Positions 15,466 through 22,330 of a stretch of 40,097 nucleotides of DNA are shown one piece after another. Below the pieces are notes generated by a model. The model did no database searches. It was not told where the DNA came from and saw only the letters and a program-made list of their open reading frames with translations. The position numbers were made by a program, and so were the translations under genes. How positions within the stretch are numbered: the stretch's first letter is position 1; each line of letters starts with the position of its first letter. Location of the stretch: contig JAGAAW010000023.1 in the NCBI GenBank assembly GCA_017615055.1, forward strand, positions 1 to 40,097, written 5' to 3'. Source of the DNA: Fibrobacter sp. Its GTDB lineage: Bacteria; Fibrobacterota; Fibrobacteria; Fibrobacterales; Fibrobacteraceae.

Positions 15466-16001
15466 TCAAGTAACTCCACGTGCAGGTGTTCGGCTTCGCC
15501 CTTTTCCCACAGCACCCTGAAGCGATAGCCCAACCGCAGTTGTGCCATCTCAACAACCTCACGGCGCTTGTTCATGGGCAGGTTCACAATCCTAAAATCC
15601 AGCGCGGCATTCATATAGTGTTTTGAATTCTTCGCATGGTACGGATAGTCGTTACCACTAGTAATTACAGGCACGTAGTCATCGCCCATAACCTTGTGGA
15701 AACAGTGCACAACCTCGATTCCGGCACTATCCATCACAGGGAGCAGGCTCTCGAGGTACACGCCCTCCTTCTGGCGCGTCCGTTGCAGTAGCAACCTGTG
15801 TACACCGTCCTTTGAAAAAGGCCTATTCTTCGCCTTCAGGCTACGCAGGTATTCCTCCGCATCGAAAACAACTTCTTCGTGCTTGATTTCGACATGCGGA
15901 ACAGGCTGTATTTTCGAGTTCAAATAAAAGAATCCACCCACCACAGCCACAATGGCAAGAATCGGCGCAATTAAATACAAATGTTTAACAAAAAATTGCA
16001 T
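15462..16001 (-). CDS. Membrane-anchored M15-like (D-Ala-D-Ala carboxypeptidase-type) peptidase
   Basis: A 179-residue protein with one N-terminal membrane anchor (about 6-27, 'HLYLIAPILAIVAVVGGFFY') and a domain outside the cytoplasm. 'HAKNSKHYMNAALDFRIV' fits the S-x-H-x(6)-D zinc signature of M15/VanY-like peptidoglycan peptidases, and the final 'EHLHVELLD' supplies H-x-H. So zinc ligands His, Asp and His are in place. The likely role is peptidoglycan trimming. The ATG at 16001 is preferred over a GTG four codons upstream. The stop codon lies in the heptamer repeat. The start region is divergent from the lipoprotein gene at 16034, with only 32 bases between the two start codons. Confidence 0.65.
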   Translation of the reverse strand: MQFFVKHLYLIAPILAIVAVVGGFFYLNSKIQPVPHVEIKHEEVVFDAEEYLRSLKAKNRPFSKDGVHRLLLQRTRQKEGVYLESLLPVMDSAGIEVVHCFHKVMGDDYVPVITSGNDYPYHAKNSKHYMNAALDFRIVNLPMNKRREVVEMAQLRLGYRFRVLWEKGEAEHLHVELLD

Positions 16002-16012
16002 TTTTCCGCACA

Positions 16013-16020
16013 CAAAAATA
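16013..16020 (-). promoter_or_regulatory. Possible TAnnTTTG promoter element before the M15-like gene
   Basis: The minus strand reads TATTTTTG, fitting TAnnTTTG, 11 bases before the ATG at 16001. No clear -33 box is seen at the expected distance. Confidence 0.22.
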
Positions 16021-16033
16021 CTATTTTAATGGC

Positions 16034-16396
16034 ATGAAAAAGATTCTCGCTCTTATTACCGTTTCCATTCTCCCCCTGATCTTCACCGCCTGCGGCCTAA
16101 AGTCCGATACGGGATCCTATATCGGCTACTGGCAGAGCGATGCGAACACCATCTTTGAAGTCCTTACCGAAAACGGAGAAGACTACATCATCCGCAACAT
16201 CTACGGCGACCTCAGCGCAAAGGTTGTGGACGGGGCTCTCCGCGGCAAGAACAACGTGGACATGGACTACTCCATGACGGTGAAGGGAGATTCCGCCTAC
16301 TACCTGTTCGCGGACATCACTACCGGCTACAAACGCATCACGAAGGACGAATACGACAAGATCTTCGCGACGCTCTCCAAGCCCGCAATCCAGTAA
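16034..16396 (+). CDS. Small lipoprotein, unknown function
   Basis: A 120-residue lipoprotein: MKKILALITVSILPLIFTAC with the lipobox at Cys20. The mature part ('GSYIGYWQSDANTIFEVLTENGEDYIIRNIYG') is a compact beta-rich domain similar in style to small lipocalin-like or META-like lipoproteins, but no family is identified. It is a single-gene unit: divergent from the M15-like gene and followed 25 bases later by a strong terminator. Confidence 0.7.
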   Translation: MKKILALITVSILPLIFTACGLKSDTGSYIGYWQSDANTIFEVLTENGEDYIIRNIYGDLSAKVVDGALRGKNNVDMDYSMTVKGDSAYYLFADITTGYKRITKDEYDKIFATLSKPAIQ

Positions 16397-16420
16397 TTCC
16401 TGGTTACACGAAAAAAGTTT

Positions 16421-16447
16421 AAAGCCGCTTCGAAGCGGCTTTTTTTG
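16421..16447 (+). terminator. Intrinsic terminator after the small lipoprotein
   Basis: AAAGCCGCTTCGAAGCGGCTTT is a perfect 22-base palindrome followed by more T (16441-16446). Since A runs flank the other side as well, it can act in both directions, serving also the minus-strand PDZ-thioredoxin group that ends at 16498. Confidence 0.92.
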
Positions 16448-16497
16448 TTTGTAGTTTTTAGTTTATCGACGCGTGCTTATCGTTTATCGCGCACGGT

Positions 16498-17268
16498 CTA
16501 CTTGCCGTTCATCGTCTCGAGAACAATCTGCTCGAGCGCCTTCGCGTTGGGCACGCCACTCCACACGCCCTTGATGTAGCCCTCGCTATCGAGCAGCATG
16601 AGCGTCGGTACGGCGCGAATCCCGTAACGCATCCACATTTCCTTCTTCGCATCGCGGTAAAGCGGGTACGGTGAGCGATGCTGCCTCTCGTAGAAGGCGT
16701 TGAGTGTCGGGAGCGCCTCGTCGGCAATACCGATGACTTCAAGCCCCTGGTTACCGAGCTTGTTGTAGAGGTTCTCAAGAATCGGGAGCGTCTGCCTGCA
16801 GGGGCCGCACCATGTGGCCCAGAAATCGAGCAGAGTCGCCTTCGGTTTGTCCTTACGCTTGTCAGCATTCTGGTAGAAGTTCTTGCCGAATTCCGCCATC
16901 TTGCTCCCGATGGCAGAACCCGTAAGGCTACTGATGTCATCGGGGCGGTCGGTAAGCTTTACCTTGAGGTTTTTCTTCTTGCCGTCGCGCAGAATTTCAA
17001 CTGCAACGGTAGCGCCCGCCTTGGAACTGGAAATGACTGAGGTTATCTGCGACATGTCGGCAAGCGGCTTACCCGCAAAGCCGATGACCTTGTCACCCGC
17101 GACAATGCCCGCTGCAACACAGCCCGAGCCGGGGTGCACGCCCTTCACGTCGAGCGCAAGGTGATTTTCGAATTCAGTCTTCTTGAAGATAAGCCCAAGC
17201 CATGGCCCCGCAAAGGAGGGAACCGTAGCAAGCAAAACTAGAAATATTACAGATAAACTAAAACGCAT
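16498..17268 (-). CDS. Exported PDZ-thioredoxin fusion protein
   Basis: A 256-residue exported protein with signal peptide MRFSLSVIFLVLLATVPSFA. A PDZ domain spans about 22-107: 'GPWLGLIFKK', 'VHPGSGCVAAGIVAGDKVIG', 'ISSSKAGATVAVEILRDGKK'. A thioredoxin/TlpA-like domain spans about 140-256, with the active site WCGPC in 'DFWATWCGPCRQTLPILE' and the cis-Pro motif 'IRAVPTLMLLDSEG'. It is probably a periplasmic thiol reductase or disulfide enzyme whose PDZ part selects substrates. It is the third gene of a minus-strand run after pyrD and a barrel protein (gaps 9 and 10 bases). AAAGG precedes the ATG. Confidence 0.83.
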   Translation of the reverse strand: MRFSLSVIFLVLLATVPSFAGPWLGLIFKKTEFENHLALDVKGVHPGSGCVAAGIVAGDKVIGFAGKPLADMSQITSVISSSKAGATVAVEILRDGKKKNLKVKLTDRPDDISSLTGSAIGSKMAEFGKNFYQNADKRKDKPKATLLDFWATWCGPCRQTLPILENLYNKLGNQGLEVIGIADEALPTLNAFYERQHRSPYPLYRDAKKEMWMRYGIRAVPTLMLLDSEGYIKGVWSGVPNAKALEQIVLETMNGK

Positions 17269-17278
17269 GGTCTAGCCT

Positions 17279-17851
17279 TTAAAAGAACAGTACGGAAAAC
17301 TTCAGGTAAAGGAAGAATCTTACCGGTTCCACGATGGGCAGGTGCTCGTTTTCCTTTTCGACAGGCTCGCCTATCACGTAACTGCCGAAGAATTCAAGCC
17401 TCCCCGCGATCGAGCCCTTGTCAAAAAAGAGAATATCGCGGCCATAGCCGAACGACACGACCGGCGAGAAATACGAACCGTCCTCGTGATCGAGATAAAA
17501 GCCCGATACTGCAAACTTGAGAAAGTCATCGTGACCGGAACGCATCAGCGAGCCAAGGAAATACCAGTGCCAATCAATGCCCGCTTCCAGAAATTCCGCA
17601 GCGAACGGAACCGTCCCGAAAATTCCGAGCGAATGATTCTTATGCAACCTGTATTCCGCATCGACGCCTACCGAGCCATCAAATGTCTTGAGGTAGTAAT
17701 CAAGCGAAGCTCCCCCGCCAAACAGGAACGAGGGCAGCGGACGTTCATCCTTCTTTGCACGGTCATCTATGGGTAGCCCCATAAAGTCCTCGGCAAGGCA
17801 AACACCAGCAACAAAGAGGACCACCAGCAATATTCGGGACAAGCGGATCAT
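17279..17851 (-). CDS. Small exported beta-barrel-like protein
   Basis: A 190-residue protein with signal peptide MIRLSRILLVVLFVAGVCLAE. The mature part is rich in Gly and aromatic residues in alternating strands ('FLFGGGASLDYYLKTFDGSV', 'FSPVVSFGYGRDILFF') and ends 'RFFLYLKFSVLFF', an aromatic-rich C-terminus typical of outer membrane barrels. About eight strands would fit its length. Not assigned to a family. It lies between pyrD and the PDZ-thioredoxin gene. Confidence 0.6.
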   Translation of the reverse strand: MIRLSRILLVVLFVAGVCLAEDFMGLPIDDRAKKDERPLPSFLFGGGASLDYYLKTFDGSVGVDAEYRLHKNHSLGIFGTVPFAAEFLEAGIDWHWYFLGSLMRSGHDDFLKFAVSGFYLDHEDGSYFSPVVSFGYGRDILFFDKGSIAGRLEFFGSYVIGEPVEKENEHLPIVEPVRFFLYLKFSVLFF

Positions 17852-17860
17852 TCTAACAAA

Positions 17861-19054
17861 CTAGGCAGGGCGGACCATCGGCTTCTTGGGATTACGGTCG
17901 TCGTATTCACCAAGCGACTTGTAGCCGTCATTCACCAGGGCATCCAGGAGCTCGTTACGCATGGCATGTGCGGCCATCCAGCGGAATGCCACCACGGAGT
18001 AGCACTGCACCGCATCGACGCCCAGCTTGATGAGGTCGTAAATCTTGTAGCCGTGGTCAATACCGCCGCAGGCAATCACGCTCATCTGCGGGTAATGCTC
18101 GCGAATGTACTTCACATTCCACACCATGTTGTCGAACAGGGGCCTACCCGACATACCGCCGCAGTCGCCATCGGCACGGAGCGGAGTCAAGTCCTCGAAC
18201 TTTGCGTTCATCGGAAGTTCACTCATCTTTGCCGTGGGGTAAGTATTCCCCACAACCACACCGTTCACGCCGGTCCGGACAAGCATATCCATGATGGAAA
18301 TCAGGTGGCGTTCAGAAAGGTCGGGGCTCAGTTTTGCGTACACGGCCTTCCTGAGCGTAAGCCCGTTCCTGAAGTTCATGATTTCGGTAAAGATGCGTTC
18401 CGAGAAGGTCATGTCGAGGTCCACGCGCGACTCGCCCGTATTGGGGCAGCTCACGTTAATCTCGATGTAGTCCGCCGCACGGTAGGCAATCGAGAAACTC
18501 TCGAGGATATCCTTCAGCTTTTCTTCGGGGTCCGATAGGCCCGGAGTCTCGGCAACGGAAATGCCCACGCAGAGCCCCGCCTTGTGCGCCTTGACGAGTT
18601 GGGCATCCACGCGGCGTGCGATAACCTCGACGCCCTCGTTGTTGAGGCCCATGCTGTTGTGGATAGCGCGGTCCTCTTCCAAAAATCCGATACGCGGCCT
18701 ATGGGTATTGCCCTCGCGATAATTGCGGGTAGCCGTACCAACGGTAATGCCGCCAAAACCTACGTTCGCATAGTCCCTGATACGTTCAGCCGTCTTGTTC
18801 GCACCAGCGGCCAAAATGATGGGGCACCCCAGGTAAAGCGAGTTACTGCGGTCCGTAAAAGTAACTACGCGACGGAGCGGCTTCGAAAGGTCCGGGCGGC
18901 CGCCCATGAAAGGGATAAACGGAGCAAAACGTGCGACATGCTTGAACGAGTCATGCCTGAACTCCGGAGACTTGTGGAAAATCTTACGGATAAGCGCAAG
19001 AACCTTGTCGCTAAAACGCAAATAATATTCGTGGTTGATGCAATCATTCGCCAT
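17861..19054 (-). CDS. pyrD: Dihydroorotate dehydrogenase, class 2-like
   Basis: It oxidises dihydroorotate to orotate in pyrimidine synthesis, using FMN. The order of motifs follows class 2 (quinone-linked) enzymes: N-terminal helices (about 1-45), 'PIILAAGANKTAERI', 'GFGGITVGTATRN', 'EGNTHRPRIGFLEED', 'SMGLNNEGV', 'EINVSCPNTGES', 'AKLSPDLSE', 'GMSGRPL' and 'VIACGGIDHG'. It is long (397 residues against about 340). In 'NVSCPN' the usual class 2 catalytic Ser (NISSPN) is Cys, as in class 1. The start at 19054 is taken because upstream in-frame codons overlap the divergent dipeptidase gene. It heads a minus-strand run with the barrel and PDZ-thioredoxin genes. Confidence 0.88.
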   Translation of the reverse strand: MANDCINHEYYLRFSDKVLALIRKIFHKSPEFRHDSFKHVARFAPFIPFMGGRPDLSKPLRRVVTFTDRSNSLYLGCPIILAAGANKTAERIRDYANVGFGGITVGTATRNYREGNTHRPRIGFLEEDRAIHNSMGLNNEGVEVIARRVDAQLVKAHKAGLCVGISVAETPGLSDPEEKLKDILESFSIAYRAADYIEINVSCPNTGESRVDLDMTFSERIFTEIMNFRNGLTLRKAVYAKLSPDLSERHLISIMDMLVRTGVNGVVVGNTYPTAKMSELPMNAKFEDLTPLRADGDCGGMSGRPLFDNMVWNVKYIREHYPQMSVIACGGIDHGYKIYDLIKLGVDAVQCYSVVAFRWMAAHAMRNELLDALVNDGYKSLGEYDDRNPKKPMVRPA

Positions 19055-19088
19055 ATTATTTAAATTACAAAAAAAAGAGGTTACAAAA

Positions 19089-20465
19089 GTGCTCCCGAAC
19101 GTAGAAAATGCAATACATTCCAATTTCCCCAGGTATATTGAGGCCCTCAAGCAGCTCGTACGCATTCCATCCATCAGTTTCGACAACTTTGACCAGAAAT
19201 TCGTGCGGGAAAGTGCGGATGCCGTAAAGAAGATGTTCGAGGACGCAGGGCTCAAGAACGTGCAGTTTCTGCTGCCGCCGAGCGGGAGGGCGACCGTGTA
19301 TGCCGAAAGCCTTACAATCCCCGACAAACCCACGATTTTGCTCTACGCACACCACGATGTACAGCCCACCATGCGCGAAGCCCTCTGGAACAGCGCCCCG
19401 TTCGAACCCGAGATTCGCGGCGACCGCCTCTACGGGCGCGGAACCGCCGACGACAAGGCTGGCATCATCACGCACCTTGCGGCATTCGAGCAGGTACGCA
19501 AAATACTCGGCGACAAGGGGCCGAACCTCAAGTTCATTATCGAGGGTGAAGAGGAATCCGGAAGTGCGGGCTTTGCAGACATTCTGCGCGAACACGCCGC
19601 ACTCCTGAAATGCGACGCAGTGATCGTGGCCGACCTCGGGAACTTCGCAAAAGGCACCCCCTCTATCACCACGACTCTCCGTGGGATGAGCGCGGTGAGC
19701 ATAACCCTCCGCAGCACCAACACGCCGCTCCATTCCGGCAGTTGGTCGGGCCCGATTCCTGACCCCGCGCAGGCACTATGCCGCTTGATATCGTCGCTTA
19801 CCGACGAGCGCGGGAACATCGCCATCCCGAATTTTGAGGATGGGCTCGTACCGCCTACCCCCGAGGAACTTGAATCGTACAAGAGTCTCGGCTACAGCGA
19901 AAAGACCTTCCGCAGCGAGAGCGGCACTTTGGATAAAGTAAAGCTGAACGTACCCGAAGGCGAAATTCTCGAGTCGCTCTGGCGCAGGCCTTCCATCGTG
20001 GTGACTGCGATGGAGTCGGGCAACCGGAGCAACGCGGGCAACGTGTTGCAGGACTGCGCCTATGCCCGCATCGGAATCCGGCTTGCACCCGGCATGGACG
20101 CCGACAAGTGTGCAAACATGCTCGTAGATTTCCTGAAGGCACATGTCCCGAACGGGCTCGAATTTACCGCCGACATCGAGGACGGTGCAAACCCGTTTGT
20201 CACCGACATCGCCCACCCCTTCTTCAAGAAGATGAGCGAAGCCATGACGCAGGCCTACAAGAACGAGACCAAGTTCATCGGCTGCGGAGCAAGCATCCCG
20301 GGCGCAGAACTCTTCCGTAAGACCTTTGGCGACATTCCCATACTGCTCACCGGCCTCGAGGACCCCGAATGCGCGGCCCATGGCGAAAACGAGAGCCTCT
20401 ACCTCCCCGACTTTGAGGCGGGCATTGTTGCCGAAACGCTGTTTTTTGCCGGAATTTCGGAATAG
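19089..20465 (+). CDS. M20-family dipeptidase
   Basis: A cytoplasmic zinc peptidase of 458 residues from the ArgE/DapE/CPG2/carnosinase group. Metal-site motifs: 'LLYAHHDVQPT' (His88, Asp90), 'GRGTADDKAG' (Asp121), 'EGEEESGS' (Glu154/155), 'VIVADLGN', and a late 'ECAAHGENE'. 'RGMSAVSITLRS..LHSGSWSG' matches the lid/dimerisation domain of dipeptidases. The GTG at 19089 is chosen: AGAGG lies 8 bases upstream, whereas the open frame back to 19035 overlaps the pyrD start. The spacing of 34 bases between divergent start codons implies a shared control region with pyrD. Confidence 0.87.
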   Translation: MLPNVENAIHSNFPRYIEALKQLVRIPSISFDNFDQKFVRESADAVKKMFEDAGLKNVQFLLPPSGRATVYAESLTIPDKPTILLYAHHDVQPTMREALWNSAPFEPEIRGDRLYGRGTADDKAGIITHLAAFEQVRKILGDKGPNLKFIIEGEEESGSAGFADILREHAALLKCDAVIVADLGNFAKGTPSITTTLRGMSAVSITLRSTNTPLHSGSWSGPIPDPAQALCRLISSLTDERGNIAIPNFEDGLVPPTPEELESYKSLGYSEKTFRSESGTLDKVKLNVPEGEILESLWRRPSIVVTAMESGNRSNAGNVLQDCAYARIGIRLAPGMDADKCANMLVDFLKAHVPNGLEFTADIEDGANPFVTDIAHPFFKKMSEAMTQAYKNETKFIGCGASIPGAELFRKTFGDIPILLTGLEDPECAAHGENESLYLPDFEAGIVAETLFFAGISE

Positions 20466-20503
20466 TGCTACCCGAACAAGAAAAAATGCTATATTGAAAA
20501 AGT

Positions 20504-21193
20504 ATGGAAAAGAAACTGGTTGTATTGACGGGTGCTGGTATCAGCGCAGAATCAGGCCTCCGCACATTCCGCGGGAACGACGGAATGTGGGAACACGAGA
20601 ACATTGAGGACGTATGCACGCCCGGCGCACTGAGGCGTGACCCGAAGCGCGTGATGGACTTCTACAACTTCTTGCGCAAGGGACTCCCCGAACACAAGCC
20701 GAACGCCGCCCACATCGCGCTCGCCGAACTTGAGAAGCGTCTGGGCGATCGCTTTCTGCTGGTGACCCAGAACGTCGACGACCTGCACGAGCGTGCGGGC
20801 AGCAAGCGCATCTTGCACATGCATGGCGACCTGATGAAGCTCCGCTGCATGAACCACCCCGACCACGAATTTATGTTCAAGGGCGAAGAAACGCTCGAGA
20901 CCAAGTGCCCGTTCTGCGGTGCAGGGACTCGCCCCGATATCGTGTTCTTCGAGGAAGTCCCGCTCTACATGGACATGATCCAAAACGCCCTGCGCGACTG
21001 CGATGAGTTCGTGTACATCGGCACAAGCAGCGTGGTCTACCCCGCCGCAGGCTTCAAAAATTTTGCCAAGCGCTTCGGCGCGAAGGTGACCTGCCTTAAC
21101 CTCGAAATTCCGGCACACGATCCGGACACCGACGTGTTCGTGCAAGGCAAGGCGACCGAAATCGTACCCAAGTGGTGCGAAGAGTTTAAATAG
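20504..21193 (+). CDS. cobB: NAD-dependent protein deacylase (sirtuin, CobB type)
   Basis: A 229-residue sirtuin that removes acyl groups from lysine using NAD. Motifs: 'TGAGISAESGLRTFRG' (NAD binding), 'TQNVDDLHERAG', 'HMHGDL' (catalytic His), a zinc site, 'RPDIVFFEE', 'IGTSSVVYPAAGF' and 'LNLE'. The 'FYNFLRKG' segment keeps the Tyr used by class III sirtuins for acidic acyl groups, but has Leu where E. coli CobB has Arg. The first zinc pair reads C-x-x-H ('CMNH') rather than C-x-x-C; the second is CPFC. It follows the dipeptidase by 38 bases. Confidence 0.92.
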   Translation: MEKKLVVLTGAGISAESGLRTFRGNDGMWEHENIEDVCTPGALRRDPKRVMDFYNFLRKGLPEHKPNAAHIALAELEKRLGDRFLLVTQNVDDLHERAGSKRILHMHGDLMKLRCMNHPDHEFMFKGEETLETKCPFCGAGTRPDIVFFEEVPLYMDMIQNALRDCDEFVYIGTSSVVYPAAGFKNFAKRFGAKVTCLNLEIPAHDPDTDVFVQGKATEIVPKWCEEFK

Positions 21194-21228
21194 TACGGGC
21201 AAAGCGCCCGAATGTTAGTTTATATAAA

Positions 21229-22269
21229 ATGCCGCGACTTAGCGAATCCGAAGCTCTTGACTTACTCTTAAACGCACCGCTCGACGAACTCTGCGCACGT
21301 GCAAACGCCGAGAAGGAACGCAGGCACGGGAAATCCGTGTACTGGGTAAACAACCGCCAGATCAACTACACGAACGTCTGCGTACTGCACTGTAAGTTCT
21401 GCGCCTTCTCGAAAATCAAGAAGGATAGCCCAACCGCGTACGACTGGGATTACGATACCATCCGGAACAAGGCCGCAGAGGCGATTGCCGGCGGCGCTCG
21501 CGAACTGCACATCGTAGGCGGGCTCCACCCCGACCACCCTTTCGATTACTACATCGAGATGCTGCGCAAATTGCGCGTGGAATTCCCTAAGGCGAACCTG
21601 AAGGCTTTCACTGCGGTGGAAATTTGCCACTTCGCAAAAATCTCGGGGCAGACGCCCCTGCAGATTATGACCACGCTCAAGGAAGCAGGCCTGGACGCCC
21701 TCCCCGGTGGAGGCGCGGAAATACTCGTGCAGAGCGTGCGCGACCAGATTTGCCCCGGCAAGGAAACCGGCGAGGAATGGCTCGACGTGCACCGCGCCGC
21801 ACACAAGATTGGCATCCCGACAAACGCGACCATGCTGTTCGGGCACATCGAGAAGCCCGAGGACCGCATCGCCCACATGCGCATGCTGCGCGACCTGCAG
21901 GACGAAGCGCCCGGGTTCTTCGCGTTCATCCCGCTCGTTTACCACCCGGAACACAACGCGCTACACAAGATTGTCCCGAACATCACAAGTGAAGAAGATA
22001 TTTTGCGTACGGTCGCCGTCGCAAGGCTATTCCTGGACAATTTCCCGCATATCAAGGCCTACTGGATTCAGATGGGCATTGAGACCGCCATGAAGGCGCT
22101 CCATGCCGGAGCCTCCGACCTGGACGGCACGATTATCGAGGAAAAAATCACGCACGCAGCCGGTGCTACCGCCCCCGTGGGCATGAGCCCCGAGCGAATG
22201 AAGTCGCTTATCGCAAGCGAAGGCCTTATCCCGGTTGAACGTGACGCTTTATATGAACGATTCTCTTAA
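21229..22269 (+). CDS. mqnE: Aminofutalosine synthase MqnE (radical SAM)
   Basis: MqnE adds a SAM-derived adenosyl radical to 3-carboxyvinyloxybenzoate to make aminofutalosine, in the futalosine route to menaquinone. At 346 residues it is close to family length. The [4Fe-4S] motif is C51-x3-C55-x2-C58 in 'CVLHCKFCAF'. Other signatures: 'ELHIVGGLHPDHPFDYY', 'LKAFTAVEI', 'LDALPGGGAEIL', 'TNATMLFGHIE', 'LDNFPHIKAYW', 'DLDGTIIEEKITHAAGA' and 'PVERDALY'. These separate it from MqnC. Menaquinone fits an anaerobe with fumarate reductase, whose subunit is at the right edge. A terminator follows. Confidence 0.94.
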   Translation: MPRLSESEALDLLLNAPLDELCARANAEKERRHGKSVYWVNNRQINYTNVCVLHCKFCAFSKIKKDSPTAYDWDYDTIRNKAAEAIAGGARELHIVGGLHPDHPFDYYIEMLRKLRVEFPKANLKAFTAVEICHFAKISGQTPLQIMTTLKEAGLDALPGGGAEILVQSVRDQICPGKETGEEWLDVHRAAHKIGIPTNATMLFGHIEKPEDRIAHMRMLRDLQDEAPGFFAFIPLVYHPEHNALHKIVPNITSEEDILRTVAVARLFLDNFPHIKAYWIQMGIETAMKALHAGASDLDGTIIEEKITHAAGATAPVGMSPERMKSLIASEGLIPVERDALYERFS

Positions 22270-22293
22270 CGAGAGAATTTATTTTGAATAAAT

Positions 22294-22317
22294 GTTCCCC
22301 TTTGGGGGAACTTTTTT
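22294..22317 (+). terminator. Intrinsic terminator between mqnE and nfeD
   Basis: GTTCCCC (22294-22300), loop TTTG, GGGGAAC (22305-22311), then TTTTTT. The 7-bp GC-rich stem and U run are typical. It ends only 13 bases before the ATG of the next gene, so it lies in that gene's leader region. Confidence 0.85.
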
Positions 22318-22330
22318 ATACATTATAGAT

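Noticed and set aside
16440..16500. A further heptamer repeat around TTTATCG
   Set aside because: Only TTATCG-TTTATCG-like similarity is seen over 30 bases; there is no consistent 7-base period.
17861..19333. A longer pyrD start at 19333
   Set aside because: The extra 93 residues overlap the divergent dipeptidase coding region and look random. The frame from 19054 matches the family N-terminus.
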